A DNA stretch of 64,000 bases from Streptomyces sp. CB02058 (GCF_001905505.1 NZ_LIPG01000001.1:620001-684000); one strand, 5' to 3'. Counted from the stretch's first letter, positions 8,585 to 16,471 are shown. The notes: generated from the letters alone by a model not told the origin. Made by a program: numbers and translations.

Positions 8585-9820
8585 ATGACCCCGCCCCCCA
8601 CCGTGCTCGCCGTGATCCCCGCCCGCGGCGGATCCAAGGGCGTGCCCGCCAAGAACCTCGCCCAGGTCGGCGGAGTTCCGCTCGTCGCCCGCGCGGTCCG
8701 TGCCTGCCTCGCCTCGCCCGAGGTCACCGACGTCGTCGTCACCACCGACGACGCGGCCATCGCCGACGCCGCCCGCGCGACCGGCGAGGCGCTGGGCGAG
8801 GCCGGCCGGCTGCACTGCGTGCAGCGCCCCGCCGCCATCGCGGGCGACACCGCGACCAGCGAGGACGCCGTCCTGCACGCCCTGGACGCGTACGAGGCGA
8901 TGGGGCACGGCCGCACGGCCGACGTGGTGCTCCTGGTCCAGTGCACGAGCCCCTTCATCACCCGCGAGGACATCGACGGCGTCGCCGCCGCGGTCGCCCG
9001 CGAAGGCGCCGACACGGCCGTCACCGTGGCCCCCTTCCACGGCTTCGTGTGGCGCGACGGCAGCGCCGTCGAGGACGACACCTACGGCGTCAACCACGAC
9101 AAGTCCGTACGCCCCCGCCGCCAGGACCGGCCCCAGGACCTCCTGGAGACGGGCGCCGCCTACGCCATGGACGTCGAGGGTTTCCGCACCCACCGCCACC
9201 GCTTCTTCGGCCACACCGCGCTGGTGCGGACCGACCCCGCGCGGGTGCTGGAGATCGACGACCCGCACGACCTGGCCCGCGCCCGCGTCCTCGCGCCGCT
9301 CCTGGACCCGTCCCCGCTGCCCACCCGGGCGGACATCGACGCCGTCGTCCTCGACTTCGACGGCACACAGACCGACGACCGCGTCCTCATCGACTCCGAC
9401 GGACGCGAGACCGTCGCCGTGCACCGGGGCGACGGGCTCGGCATCGCCGCACTGCGCCGGGCCGGACTGCCGCTGCTGATCCTCTCCACGGAACAGAACC
9501 CGGTCGTCGCCGCCCGCGCCCGCAAACTCCAGGTCCCGGTCCTCCACGGCATCGACCGCAAGGACCTGGCGCTCAAGCAGTGGTGCGAGGAGCAGTCCAT
9601 CGCTCCCGACCGCGTGCTCTACGTCGGCAACGACGTCAACGACCTGGCCTGCTTCGGCCTGGCGGGCTGGCCCGTCGCCGTGGCGAGTGCCCACGACTCG
9701 GTGCGTGCCGCCGCGCGCGCCGTGACCACCAACCCCGGCGGCTCCGGCGCCATCCGCGAGATCGCGGCCTGGCTCCTGGGTCCCACTCTCACCACTGTCC
9801 CCAACACCCCCACCATGTAA
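8585..9820 (+). CDS. neuA: Bifunctional CMP-nonulosonate cytidylyltransferase / HAD phosphatase
   Basis: 411 residues. Residues 5-225 are an acylneuraminate cytidylyltransferase: AVIPARGGSKGVPAKN is the CTP-binding signature, and LLVQCTSPF and EIDDPHDL are conserved. Residues about 250-400 are a KdsC/HAD-type phosphatase: VLDFDGTQTDD (motif I aspartates), STE, KDLALKQW and VGNDVNDLACF. The predicted activities are coupling CMP to a nonulosonic acid (Neu5Ac, Kdn or similar) and removing a phosphate, plausibly from the 9-phosphate intermediate. The ATG is chosen over an earlier GTG at 8561 because AGGAG sits six bases upstream. Cytoplasmic. Followed at once by the NeuB-type gene. Confidence 0.88.
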   Translation: MTPPPTVLAVIPARGGSKGVPAKNLAQVGGVPLVARAVRACLASPEVTDVVVTTDDAAIADAARATGEALGEAGRLHCVQRPAAIAGDTATSEDAVLHALDAYEAMGHGRTADVVLLVQCTSPFITREDIDGVAAAVAREGADTAVTVAPFHGFVWRDGSAVEDDTYGVNHDKSVRPRRQDRPQDLLETGAAYAMDVEGFRTHRHRFFGHTALVRTDPARVLEIDDPHDLARARVLAPLLDPSPLPTRADIDAVVLDFDGTQTDDRVLIDSDGRETVAVHRGDGLGIAALRRAGLPLLILSTEQNPVVAARARKLQVPVLHGIDRKDLALKQWCEEQSIAPDRVLYVGNDVNDLACFGLAGWPVAVASAHDSVRAAARAVTTNPGGSGAIREIAAWLLGPTLTTVPNTPTM

Positions 9821-9832
9821 GGAAGCACCACC

Positions 9833-10771
9833 ATGAGCAGCACCTCCCGCCTGCGCACCTTCGGCACCCGCACCGCCGGACCCGGTCACCCCGTCTACGT
9901 CACCGGCGAGATCGGCATCAACCACAACGGTGACCTCGAGAACGCCCTCGCGCTGATCGACGTGGCCGCCGAAGCCGGCTGCGACGCCGTCAAGTTCCAG
10001 AAGCGCACCCCGGAGATCTGCACCCCGCGCGACCAGTGGGACATCGAGCGCGACACCCCCTGGGGCCGGATGACGTACATCGACTACCGCCACCGCGTCG
10101 AGTTCGGCGAGGCGGAGTACACCGCCATCGCCGAGCACTGCGCCAAGCGCGGCATCGACTGGTTCGCCTCCCCGTGGGACACCGAGGCCGTCGCCTTCCT
10201 GGAGAAGTTCGACGTCCCCGCGCACAAGGTCGCCTCCGCCTCCCTCACCGACGACGAGCTCCTGCGCGCGCTCCGCGCCACCGGCCGCACCGTCATCCTC
10301 TCCACCGGCATGTCGACGCCGAAGCAGATCCGGCACGCGGTCGAGGTCCTCGGCAGCGACAACATCCTGCTCTGCCACGCCACGTCGACGTACCCGGCGA
10401 AGGCCGAGGAGCTCAACCTGCGGGTCATCAACACCCTCCAGCAGGAGTACCCGAACGTCCCGATCGGCTACAGCGGCCACGAGACCGGTCTGCAGACGAC
10501 CCTCGCCGCCGTCGCGCTCGGCGCCACGTTCGTCGAGCGCCACATCACCCTGGACCGCGCCATGTGGGGCTCCGACCAGGCCGCCTCCGTCGAGCCGCAG
10601 GGCCTCACGCGCCTCGTCCGCGACATCCGCACCATCGAGGCGTCCCTCGGTGACGGCGTCAAGAAGGTCTACGAGTCCGAGCTCGGCCCGATGAAGAAGC
10701 TCCGCCGGGTCGCGGGCGTCGTCGCCGCCGAGGGCGAGAACGCGCCGGCCGCCGAGCCGGTCGCGGTCTGA
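9833..10771 (+). CDS. neuB: N-acetylneuraminate/Kdn synthase family protein (NeuB-like), short form
   Basis: 312 residues. The TIM-barrel of NeuB is clear: YVTGEIGINHNGDLENALAL, AGCDAVKFQKRTPE, FASPWDTEAVAFL, HKVASASLTD, STGMST, CHATSTYP, GYSGHE and FVERHITLDR. The family condenses PEP with an N-acetylhexosamine, hexose or its 6-phosphate. Usual NeuB proteins run to about 345 residues and end in an SAF/antifreeze-like domain that closes the partner active site; here the barrel is followed only by a 20-residue Ala/Glu tail, so that domain is missing. A strong RBS (AAGGAAG) precedes the ATG. With the upstream phosphatase fusion this favours a 9-phosphate route (inference), as for Kdn in teichulosonic acid. 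Confidence 0.9.
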   Translation: MSSTSRLRTFGTRTAGPGHPVYVTGEIGINHNGDLENALALIDVAAEAGCDAVKFQKRTPEICTPRDQWDIERDTPWGRMTYIDYRHRVEFGEAEYTAIAEHCAKRGIDWFASPWDTEAVAFLEKFDVPAHKVASASLTDDELLRALRATGRTVILSTGMSTPKQIRHAVEVLGSDNILLCHATSTYPAKAEELNLRVINTLQQEYPNVPIGYSGHETGLQTTLAAVALGATFVERHITLDRAMWGSDQAASVEPQGLTRLVRDIRTIEASLGDGVKKVYESELGPMKKLRRVAGVVAAEGENAPAAEPVAV

Positions 10772-10782
10772 CGGGCCGACCG

Positions 10783-11823
10783 GTGAACCTCGCCTTCGTC
10801 GAGAGCCCGGTCCAGCTCCTGAACGTCCTGGAGTGGACCCACACCCGGGGAGGACCCGACACCACGGTCGTCGTCCTCCCCCCGGTCGACCCGATGTCGC
10901 GCGGCCAGCTGCGCAGGATGGCGGAGCTGGCCCGCGACGAGGGCATACATGTCCGCTGGCAGGAGGCGCGCGGGGAGACCGGCGCGCCCCTGAAGGCCCT
11001 GCGGGCTCTGACCGGCCTGATCCGCAAGGCCGACCGCATCGTCATCGGGGATCCCTTCTCCCGTTACGTGCAACTGCTCCTCAGCCTGGTCCGCACCCGC
11101 CGGATCACGGTGGTCGACGACGGCACGGCCACCATGGAGTTCGTCGCCCAGCTGGCCCGGGGCGAACGCCTCGTGCGCTGGCACCGCCGGGGGAGCGGGG
11201 GACCGCGCGAGCTGCTGCTCGCCCCGGTCACCTCCGCGGCCCGCCGCAGCTTCACCCCCTCGGCGACCCGCACGGTCGAGGTGTTCACCGCCATGCCGGT
11301 GGAGGCTCCCCCCGGCATCGACGTCACCGCGAACACCTTCGCCTGGACCCGGGAACGCTTCGGCCCGCCCCTCATCACCAAGGGGGCCGACCTGGTCGGC
11401 ACCTCCCTGGTGGAGACGGGCGTGGTCGACCCGGCCCCGTACGAGGAAGCCGTCACGGCCCTGGCCCGCACCCACGGCGCGACCCGCTACTTCGCGCACC
11501 GCCGCGAGTCGGCGGAGAAGCTCCACGCCCTGGAGTCCGCCACCGGCCTGGAGATCGTCCGCCCGGACCTCCCCCTGGAACTCATCGCCCGCAGAGGCCC
11601 CATCGGCCACACGGTCCTGAGCTTCCCGTCCACCGTGGTCCACACCCTTCCCCTGGCCCTGGCGGGCACGGGAGTGAAGGTCGCGGTGTGCGACATAGCG
11701 CCCGAGTGGCTGCGCGACACGGCGTCCCCGCGCGCGCAGGGCTTCCTGAGCGGGGTCACGGAGACGGCCCGCGACGTGCAGCGGCTGGCACCGTGGCGGG
11801 TCACGGCGGCCACGGAGGGCTGA
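10783..11823 (+). CDS. GT52-like sialyl/nonulosonyl transferase
   Basis: 346 residues from GTG. The sequence follows the bacterial GT52 pattern: NLAFVESPVQLLNVLEW at the N-terminus, the D/E-D-G motif in TVVDDGTATMEF (residues about 110-115), the HxR-like YFAHRRES near 239 and the Ser-rich SFPSTVVHTLPLAL near 280. These enzymes use CMP-nonulosonic acids. No signal or membrane helix. Last gene of the operon that makes the CMP-sugar. Its final 17 codons and stop recur in degraded, frameshifted form 4.5 kb downstream (16326-16380), suggesting that something inserted at its 3' end. Confidence 0.72.
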   Translation: MNLAFVESPVQLLNVLEWTHTRGGPDTTVVVLPPVDPMSRGQLRRMAELARDEGIHVRWQEARGETGAPLKALRALTGLIRKADRIVIGDPFSRYVQLLLSLVRTRRITVVDDGTATMEFVAQLARGERLVRWHRRGSGGPRELLLAPVTSAARRSFTPSATRTVEVFTAMPVEAPPGIDVTANTFAWTRERFGPPLITKGADLVGTSLVETGVVDPAPYEEAVTALARTHGATRYFAHRRESAEKLHALESATGLEIVRPDLPLELIARRGPIGHTVLSFPSTVVHTLPLALAGTGVKVAVCDIAPEWLRDTASPRAQGFLSGVTETARDVQRLAPWRVTAATEG

Positions 11824-11826
11824 GGG
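11773..11826. repeat. Left direct repeat flanking the kinase/macrodomain/ADP-ribosyltransferase islet
   Basis: 54 bp covering the 3' end and stop codon of the GT52-like gene. It recurs at 16326-16380 in the same orientation. The last 36 bp (11791-11826) match 16345-16380 at 35 of 36 positions. Weaker similarity continues about 20 bp further upstream, then stops abruptly after GCTGAGGG. This is the intact, coding copy. Confidence 0.8.
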
Positions 11827-11850
11827 TCGCCCATCGCGGCCGGGCCGCTC

Positions 11851-13605
11851 CTACCGGTCCGCGTTCGGCCAGACGGTCAGGTCGCCCTGGAGAAAGGCCT
11901 GTTCCGGCAGGGAGGTCGACTTCGTCTGGACCACGAACAGCCCGATGTTGCCCTTGTCGTCCTTCATGCAGAACTCGGAGCCGACCGCGGCCGCCGCCAG
12001 CGTCCAGCTGTGCTTGTCGGCGCTGTTGAGCATGAGACGGCACATGTCGAGGCCCGTGCCGTGGCCGCCCATGATCTGCATGAAGACGGTGTGCTCGCCC
12101 TTCAGTTCACAGCTGGCCGTCTCACAACTCAGGTGGATGTCACCCTTGTTGCCCTTCATCGACGGCGGGTTCTCCAGGCTCAGACGGTTCTTCGCGTCCA
12201 CCGTCACCGGGGCGAACACCTCGGGCCACGGGTTTCCGTTCGGGTCCGTCGCGGACGTGTCGTCACCCGACGTGTCGCCCCCGGAGGCGTCGTCACCGGC
12301 CCCGACCGCCGAAGGACCGGAGGAGTCCGGCTTCTCCGACGCGTCCGACGTGTCCGATGAGGGGCCCGGGGAAGATCCCGTCGGGGACGCGGTCGACCGC
12401 CCGGCCGGGCCGGTCGCGGATGAGCTGGAGCCGGACGTGTCGTCGTCGCCGAACCGGCCGATCGCATCCGTCAGGGTCCACGCCAGTGCCACCACCAGCA
12501 GAATGCCTCCCGTCACCCCGGCGGCGGTGACCAGCGCCGTACGCCGCCTGCGGGTCCTGCGCTCCTCCGCCGTCAGCTGCTTCTTCGGCCATCCGAACTG
12601 CGGCTGCGGGTAAGGAGGGGCGAGCAGGGGCGCCGGTGCGGTCGCGGCCGTGGGCGTGAGCGTGGGCTGTAGCGGGAGGGCGGGGGTCGGATCGTGCACC
12701 GCCACCGGTGCCGGAGCCACCGTCTCCGGTCCGGCGACCTCCCGCCACACGGCGGGTCCCCCGCTCGTGCCGGCCTCCGCCCCCAGGCGCTTCCGGCACC
12801 ACTCCACGATCTCCGCGGGCGTCGCGCGCTCCGCCGGTTCGGCGGCCAGGCACCGGGCGAACAGCGGTCGCAGCGCATCGGGCAGCAGCGACAGATCGGG
12901 TTCGGAGTGCAGGATCCGGTACTGGACGTTGACGGCCGGACCGTCGCCGTAGAGCGTCCGGCCCAGCGCCGCGAACGCCGCCGTCTGACCGAGCGCGAAG
13001 ACGTCTGCGGCCGGTGTGATCTCACCCCCGGACACCTGCTCCGGAGCCATGAAGGACGGCGTGCCGATCGTGCTCCCCGGCGCGGTGTACGACGTCCCGC
13101 CCGCGGCCAGTGCGATACCGAAGTCGATCACCCGTGGGCCGTCGGGGGCCAGCAGCACGTTCGACGGCTTCAGGTCCCGGTGCACGATGCCCTCGGCGTG
13201 GATCACCTGCAGGGCCTCGGCCACCCCCGCCATCAGCCACAGCAACGCCGGCACCGGCAGCGGCCCGCGCCGGGTCACCGCCTGCGTCAGCGACGGGCCC
13301 GGCACGTACAGCGTGGCCAGCCACGGAGGCACGCCGTCGGCGTCGGCGTCGATCAGCTCGGCGGTGTACGCCCCCTTGACCTGCCGCGCCGCCTTGATCT
13401 CCCGGGCGAACCGTCTTCGGAAATCCGGATCGTCGGCCAGCTCCGGCCGCACCACCTTGATCGCCACGGGCCGGCCGCCCCGGGTGTGCGACAGATACAC
13501 CCGGCCCATACCGCCGGCACCCAGTCGCGCGGCGAACCGGTAGCCCCCCACCGAGGGCGGATCGTCGGACTGGAGTGGCTGGAAGACCTCTGTGGCATGG
13601 CTCAT
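11851..13605 (-). CDS. Transmembrane Ser/Thr protein kinase (PASTA-less, unknown sensor domain)
   Basis: 584 residues from ATG at 13605 (an ATG nine codons earlier is possible). Residues about 20-280 are a complete Hanks-type kinase: GAGGMGRVY, PVAIKVVRP (Lys), IVHRDLKPSNVLL, VIDFGIAL and FMAPEQVSG. A Pro/Ala-rich juxtamembrane stretch, one membrane helix (about 358-378), a Ser/Thr/Asp-rich stalk and a roughly 130-residue extracellular domain follow; that domain contains two Cys pairs (LSCETASCELKG; DMCRLML, EFCMKDD) and ends in a WPNAD-type tail. Predicted topology: kinase inside, sensor outside. It converges on the GT52-like gene and lies inside the direct-repeat islet. Its ligand and substrates are unknown. 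Confidence 0.92.
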   Translation of the reverse strand: MSHATEVFQPLQSDDPPSVGGYRFAARLGAGGMGRVYLSHTRGGRPVAIKVVRPELADDPDFRRRFAREIKAARQVKGAYTAELIDADADGVPPWLATLYVPGPSLTQAVTRRGPLPVPALLWLMAGVAEALQVIHAEGIVHRDLKPSNVLLAPDGPRVIDFGIALAAGGTSYTAPGSTIGTPSFMAPEQVSGGEITPAADVFALGQTAAFAALGRTLYGDGPAVNVQYRILHSEPDLSLLPDALRPLFARCLAAEPAERATPAEIVEWCRKRLGAEAGTSGGPAVWREVAGPETVAPAPVAVHDPTPALPLQPTLTPTAATAPAPLLAPPYPQPQFGWPKKQLTAEERRTRRRRTALVTAAGVTGGILLVVALAWTLTDAIGRFGDDDTSGSSSSATGPAGRSTASPTGSSPGPSSDTSDASEKPDSSGPSAVGAGDDASGGDTSGDDTSATDPNGNPWPEVFAPVTVDAKNRLSLENPPSMKGNKGDIHLSCETASCELKGEHTVFMQIMGGHGTGLDMCRLMLNSADKHSWTLAAAAVGSEFCMKDDKGNIGLFVVQTKSTSLPEQAFLQGDLTVWPNADR

Positions 13606-13705
13606 CAGCCGTGTACCCCCCACTTGATGCATTGGCCAATGACAGCAGCCTAAGTGGAGGACCTGAACGGCTCGTTACGGCATCCCCGCCCCACCGGTGC
13701 CCCTG

Positions 13706-14386
13706 TCAGCGACGGGGCGCGCCCCGCCGGGCGGGGTCGATGCGGACCCGCTCCGTGACGGGAGCGGCCTCGAGGTCGTCGAGCTGGGCGAGGACGGTGC
13801 TCCGCAGGTCGTCGAAGTCCGCGAAGGCGTGCTCGTTGAACAGGGTGTAGCCCGTCCACATCAGGTTGGCGCAGACCCGCGCGGGCACCCGGCCGGTCCG
13901 GGCCCCCATGCCGACGAGCGCGACCGACCCGATACTGCCCGGCGCCCGGCTGTTCTGCTGGTGGACCGCCTGGAACGCGGCGGCGCAGGCCAGGGCCACA
14001 TTCAGGGTCTCGCTGATGTTCTGCGAGGACGCCTCCATGGTCGGCGTCGGTATGAGGAACTTCGGAACGACCGCTCCGGAGGGCACACAGACGGCGCTCC
14101 CCACCGGAAGGGTCCCCCCGAACCGGTCGCGGATCGCCCGCTGCACCCGGAGCTGGATGCCGGCGCCGAGATGCCGCTTCACGGCCGCGTCCGTCCCACC
14201 GTCCATGCGACCGCGGGAGTTGGTGGGGCTGACCCAGGCGTCCGCCGTCACATCGAGGAGGGACCCCTTCCGGATCTCGATCTCCGGCGTGTCCGAGAAC
14301 GCGGCGCGCCAGGCCTCCACGACGGCGGTGCTGACGTCGGTCAGGACCACCCGGACAGGCTGCGACCGCACAGGGTTCGAGGTCAT
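13706..14386 (-). CDS. Macrodomain (ADP-ribose-binding/hydrolase) protein
   Basis: 226 residues; ATG with GGAG seven bases upstream. The macrodomain core is visible as GSLLDVTADAWVSPTNSRGRMDGGTDAAV, split around the ribose-binding Asn (TNSRG) and the MDGGTD loop; the phosphate loop is probably VALVGMGARTGRVPAR near the middle-late part. Macrodomains bind, and often remove, ADP-ribose from proteins or nucleic acids. The gene is divergent from an ADP-ribosyltransferase fusion, so its likely job is to reverse or buffer that modification (inference). Upstream is a perfect match to the RecA-independent DNA-damage promoter. Whether it is catalytic cannot be told from sequence. Confidence 0.85.
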   Translation of the reverse strand: MTSNPVRSQPVRVVLTDVSTAVVEAWRAAFSDTPEIEIRKGSLLDVTADAWVSPTNSRGRMDGGTDAAVKRHLGAGIQLRVQRAIRDRFGGTLPVGSAVCVPSGAVVPKFLIPTPTMEASSQNISETLNVALACAAAFQAVHQQNSRAPGSIGSVALVGMGARTGRVPARVCANLMWTGYTLFNEHAFADFDDLRSTVLAQLDDLEAAPVTERVRIDPARRGAPRR

Positions 14387-14426
14387 CGTTCACTCCGATC
14401 GAGAGGTGGTTGCTCCACTCCTGTGA

Positions 14427-14449
14427 ACGCTACCGAGCGCCACTGACAA
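14427..14449 (-). promoter_or_regulatory. PafBC-type (RecA-NDp) DNA-damage promoter of the macrodomain gene
   Basis: On the minus strand the sequence reads TTGTCAGTG, eight bases, TAGCGT. This is an exact match to the mycobacterial RecA-independent damage promoter tTGTCRgtg-N8-TAnnnT. The predicted transcript start is about 34 bases before the macrodomain ATG. Confidence 0.75.
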
Positions 14450-14476
14450 CGCCTTTGAGGGCGGCGGCCGGCTCAC

Positions 14477-14493
14477 GGCCACTGTCAGTGGCC
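14477..14493. promoter_or_regulatory. 17-bp palindrome in the divergent promoter region
   Basis: GGCCACTGTCAGTGGCC: 8-bp perfect arms around a single T. It coincides with the -35-like block of the rightward promoter and shares GCCACTGACA with the leftward promoter at 14439-14448 in inverted orientation, so the two promoters are arranged as mirror images 34 bp apart. Confidence 0.6.
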
Positions 14494-14504
14494 CGGGATA
14501 CAAC
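14482..14504 (+). promoter_or_regulatory. Near-consensus PafBC-type promoter of the UNG-like/ART gene
   Basis: CTGTCAGTG, eight bases, TACAAC. It differs from tTGTCRgtg-N8-TAnnnT at the first base and at the final base of the -10. The predicted leader to the ATG at 14590 is about 80 bases. Confidence 0.55.
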
Positions 14505-14589
14505 GGAGGGAAAGCGGACCGGGCCCACGCCCCCGGGCCCGCCGACGACGCTGCCCCAGTACGGATCGAGAACGCGGAGCGCCTCCACC

Positions 14590-16209
14590 ATGAGCGATGC
14601 CACCACCCCTGTTCAGCCCGACCCGAACGACCCCCTGGCCCTGGCCGAACTCTTCCGGGGCGGCGGCGAGCCGTGGCTTCCGCTGCTGAAGCCGGTCATC
14701 GAATCGCGGGTGGACGCAGGCGAGTTCATCGGTCCGGGCCGGGGGACGGGAGTCGTCCCCGTGCGCGAGCTGACCTTCCAGGCGCTCAAGCCCAATCCGC
14801 CGCACAAGTGGAAGGTCGTCGTCTTCGGCCAGAACCCCTACCCGCGGCCGGAGAGCGCCACCGGCATCGCCATGTTCGACAACACCTTCCACGACTGGAA
14901 GGACAGCCAGTTCGGCCGGGTGGTCAGCATCCGCTGCATCATCAAGGCCGCGGCGATGTGGAAGTACGGCATACCCAGGAAGACCCCGGTCGGCGAGGTG
15001 CGGGCGCTCCTGAAGGAGCACGACACGGTCCAGCCGCCGGAGTGGTTCCAGGCGATGCTCACCCAGGGCGTGCTGCTGCTGAACGCGGCGCTCACCGCCA
15101 GCGGGGACGGCGCGATGGCGACCGACCAGCACACCCGGTTCTGGCGGCCGGCGGTCGAGCGGATCGTCGAGGAGATCCTCAGGGCCAAGCAGGACGCCGA
15201 CGACGACGAGGACCGCGGTGTCGTCTTCGCCTGGTGGGGGGCGCACGCGCGCAGCCTGAAGAACGTCGTCCTGCGCATCCAGAAGAAGTACCCGGACGTC
15301 GAGGTCCGGCACATCGACCACCCCAACCCCGCGGCGCAGGGCGACGTCTTCTGCGAGGGCGACCACTTCGGGACGGTCAACGCCGCACTCGCCTCGATGG
15401 GCGCCGAGGAGATCGACTGGCTGCCGAGCCGGGGGTGGAACACGGCCGAGGAGGGGGCCGACGGCGACAGCGGGGCTCTCGCGGAGCGCATGGGCGCCTT
15501 CATCGCGTCGACCATGGAGCTGCACCAGCTCTATCTGGACCGGCTCGCGAGCGTCAAGGACGAGGGTCTCGTCCTGCCCGCGATCACGGGCGTGTTCGAC
15601 ACCCCGCTGATGGACTTCAGGGAGGCCGTCGGCCCGGTGGCCTCCCTCCTGGCCGGCATCGACCGGCACGTCGTGCGCTCGCACGAGTTCGGAAAGACCC
15701 GTGCGGACGAGACGGCCGGCGAGCTCTCCGCCGACGCCATCGCCGCCCTCCACCTCTACACCTGCGAGTCCGCGTTCTACCGGGAGATCAACGCCGCCCT
15801 GCGCTCCCCGGACCGGGACCGGGTCGTCCCCTACCTGCCGTATCTGCGGCTCCTGTTCTCCGCGGTCTCACGACTCCCGGCCCGGACACGGCCGTTGTGG
15901 CGCGGTGTCGCACTCGACCTGCGCGCGCAGTACCCGCTCGGCCGGACGGTGACCTGGTGGGGCGTGTCCTCGTGCACGTCCGAGCGCGGTGTGGCGCGGG
16001 CGTTCCTCGGCGGCCGTGGACGGCGGACGCTCTTCGAGGTGACCCCGGTCCGGGCCGTGGGCATCCGCAGCTTCTCCGCCTTCACCGGTGAGGAGGAGTA
16101 CATCCTCTCGCCGGGCACCCAGCTCAGGGTGACGGACGTCAAGGCGGACAGGGGAGGACTGTTCACCGTGAAGCTGGAGGAGCTGGAGGAACAGACCCTC
16201 GTGTCCTGA
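14590..16209 (+). CDS. Uracil-DNA-glycosylase-like / R-S-ExE ADP-ribosyltransferase fusion
   Basis: 539 residues. Residues about 45-275 follow the family-1 uracil-DNA glycosylase plan: VVVFGQNPYPRPESATGIAM (water-activating loop), QGVLLLNAALTAS, VVFAWWGAHA and DHPNPAAQGD (the HPSP-like minor-groove loop, H244-P247). The usual catalytic Asp of GQDPY is Asn82, so uracil excision may be weak or lost. Residues about 300-535 are an arginine-type ADP-ribosyltransferase: WRGV (R438), GVSSCTS (S460), then TGEEEYILSPGT, where E501-E503 form ExE. No signal peptide, so it should act in the cell. A divergent macrodomain gene and damage-type promoters suggest DNA-linked ADP-ribosylation in stress, repair or defence. 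The target is unknown. Confidence 0.82.
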   Translation: MSDATTPVQPDPNDPLALAELFRGGGEPWLPLLKPVIESRVDAGEFIGPGRGTGVVPVRELTFQALKPNPPHKWKVVVFGQNPYPRPESATGIAMFDNTFHDWKDSQFGRVVSIRCIIKAAAMWKYGIPRKTPVGEVRALLKEHDTVQPPEWFQAMLTQGVLLLNAALTASGDGAMATDQHTRFWRPAVERIVEEILRAKQDADDDEDRGVVFAWWGAHARSLKNVVLRIQKKYPDVEVRHIDHPNPAAQGDVFCEGDHFGTVNAALASMGAEEIDWLPSRGWNTAEEGADGDSGALAERMGAFIASTMELHQLYLDRLASVKDEGLVLPAITGVFDTPLMDFREAVGPVASLLAGIDRHVVRSHEFGKTRADETAGELSADAIAALHLYTCESAFYREINAALRSPDRDRVVPYLPYLRLLFSAVSRLPARTRPLWRGVALDLRAQYPLGRTVTWWGVSSCTSERGVARAFLGGRGRRTLFEVTPVRAVGIRSFSAFTGEEEYILSPGTQLRVTDVKADRGGLFTVKLEELEEQTLVS

Positions 16210-16325
16210 GGGGCCGCGGAGCGCCGCGCGCCGACTCCACGCGCCGGAGCCCCGGGGAGGCTCCATGTCCAGGAATCCGCCGCCTTGCCCGGAGGCCCCC
16301 GGGCGGAGCCACGGCGACAGCCCGG

Positions 16326-16380
16326 GACGTGCGGCGGCCTGCGCCCGTGGCGGGTCACGCCGGCCACGGAGGGCTGAGGG
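16326..16380. repeat. Right direct repeat, decayed copy of the GT52-like gene 3' end
   Basis: 55 bp similar to 11773-11826, with one extra base that breaks the reading frame. Translated in the original frame it starts ARDVRR like the gene's ARDVQR, then shifts. It looks like the displaced original gene end left behind after insertion. The rest of the 16210-16471 gap shows no gene or clear signal. Confidence 0.75.
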
Positions 16381-16471
16381 GACGGGCGCCCGCACACGAC
16401 CGGCCGAGTCCCGGCGCACCGTCACGGACGACGCCCGAGCGTCCCTGGCCGAGGATGACGGAGCAGCCGGC

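Noticed and set aside
13706..16209. Reading the ADP-ribosylation pair as DarT/DarG
   Set aside because: The transferase has R-S-ExE motifs and a UNG-like domain, neither of which fits DarT; the macrodomain protein lacks the DarG C-terminal domain and the genes are divergent, not an operon.
11827..16325. Islet as a prophage or integrative plasmid
   Set aside because: No integrase, excisionase, replication or transfer gene is present between the repeats.
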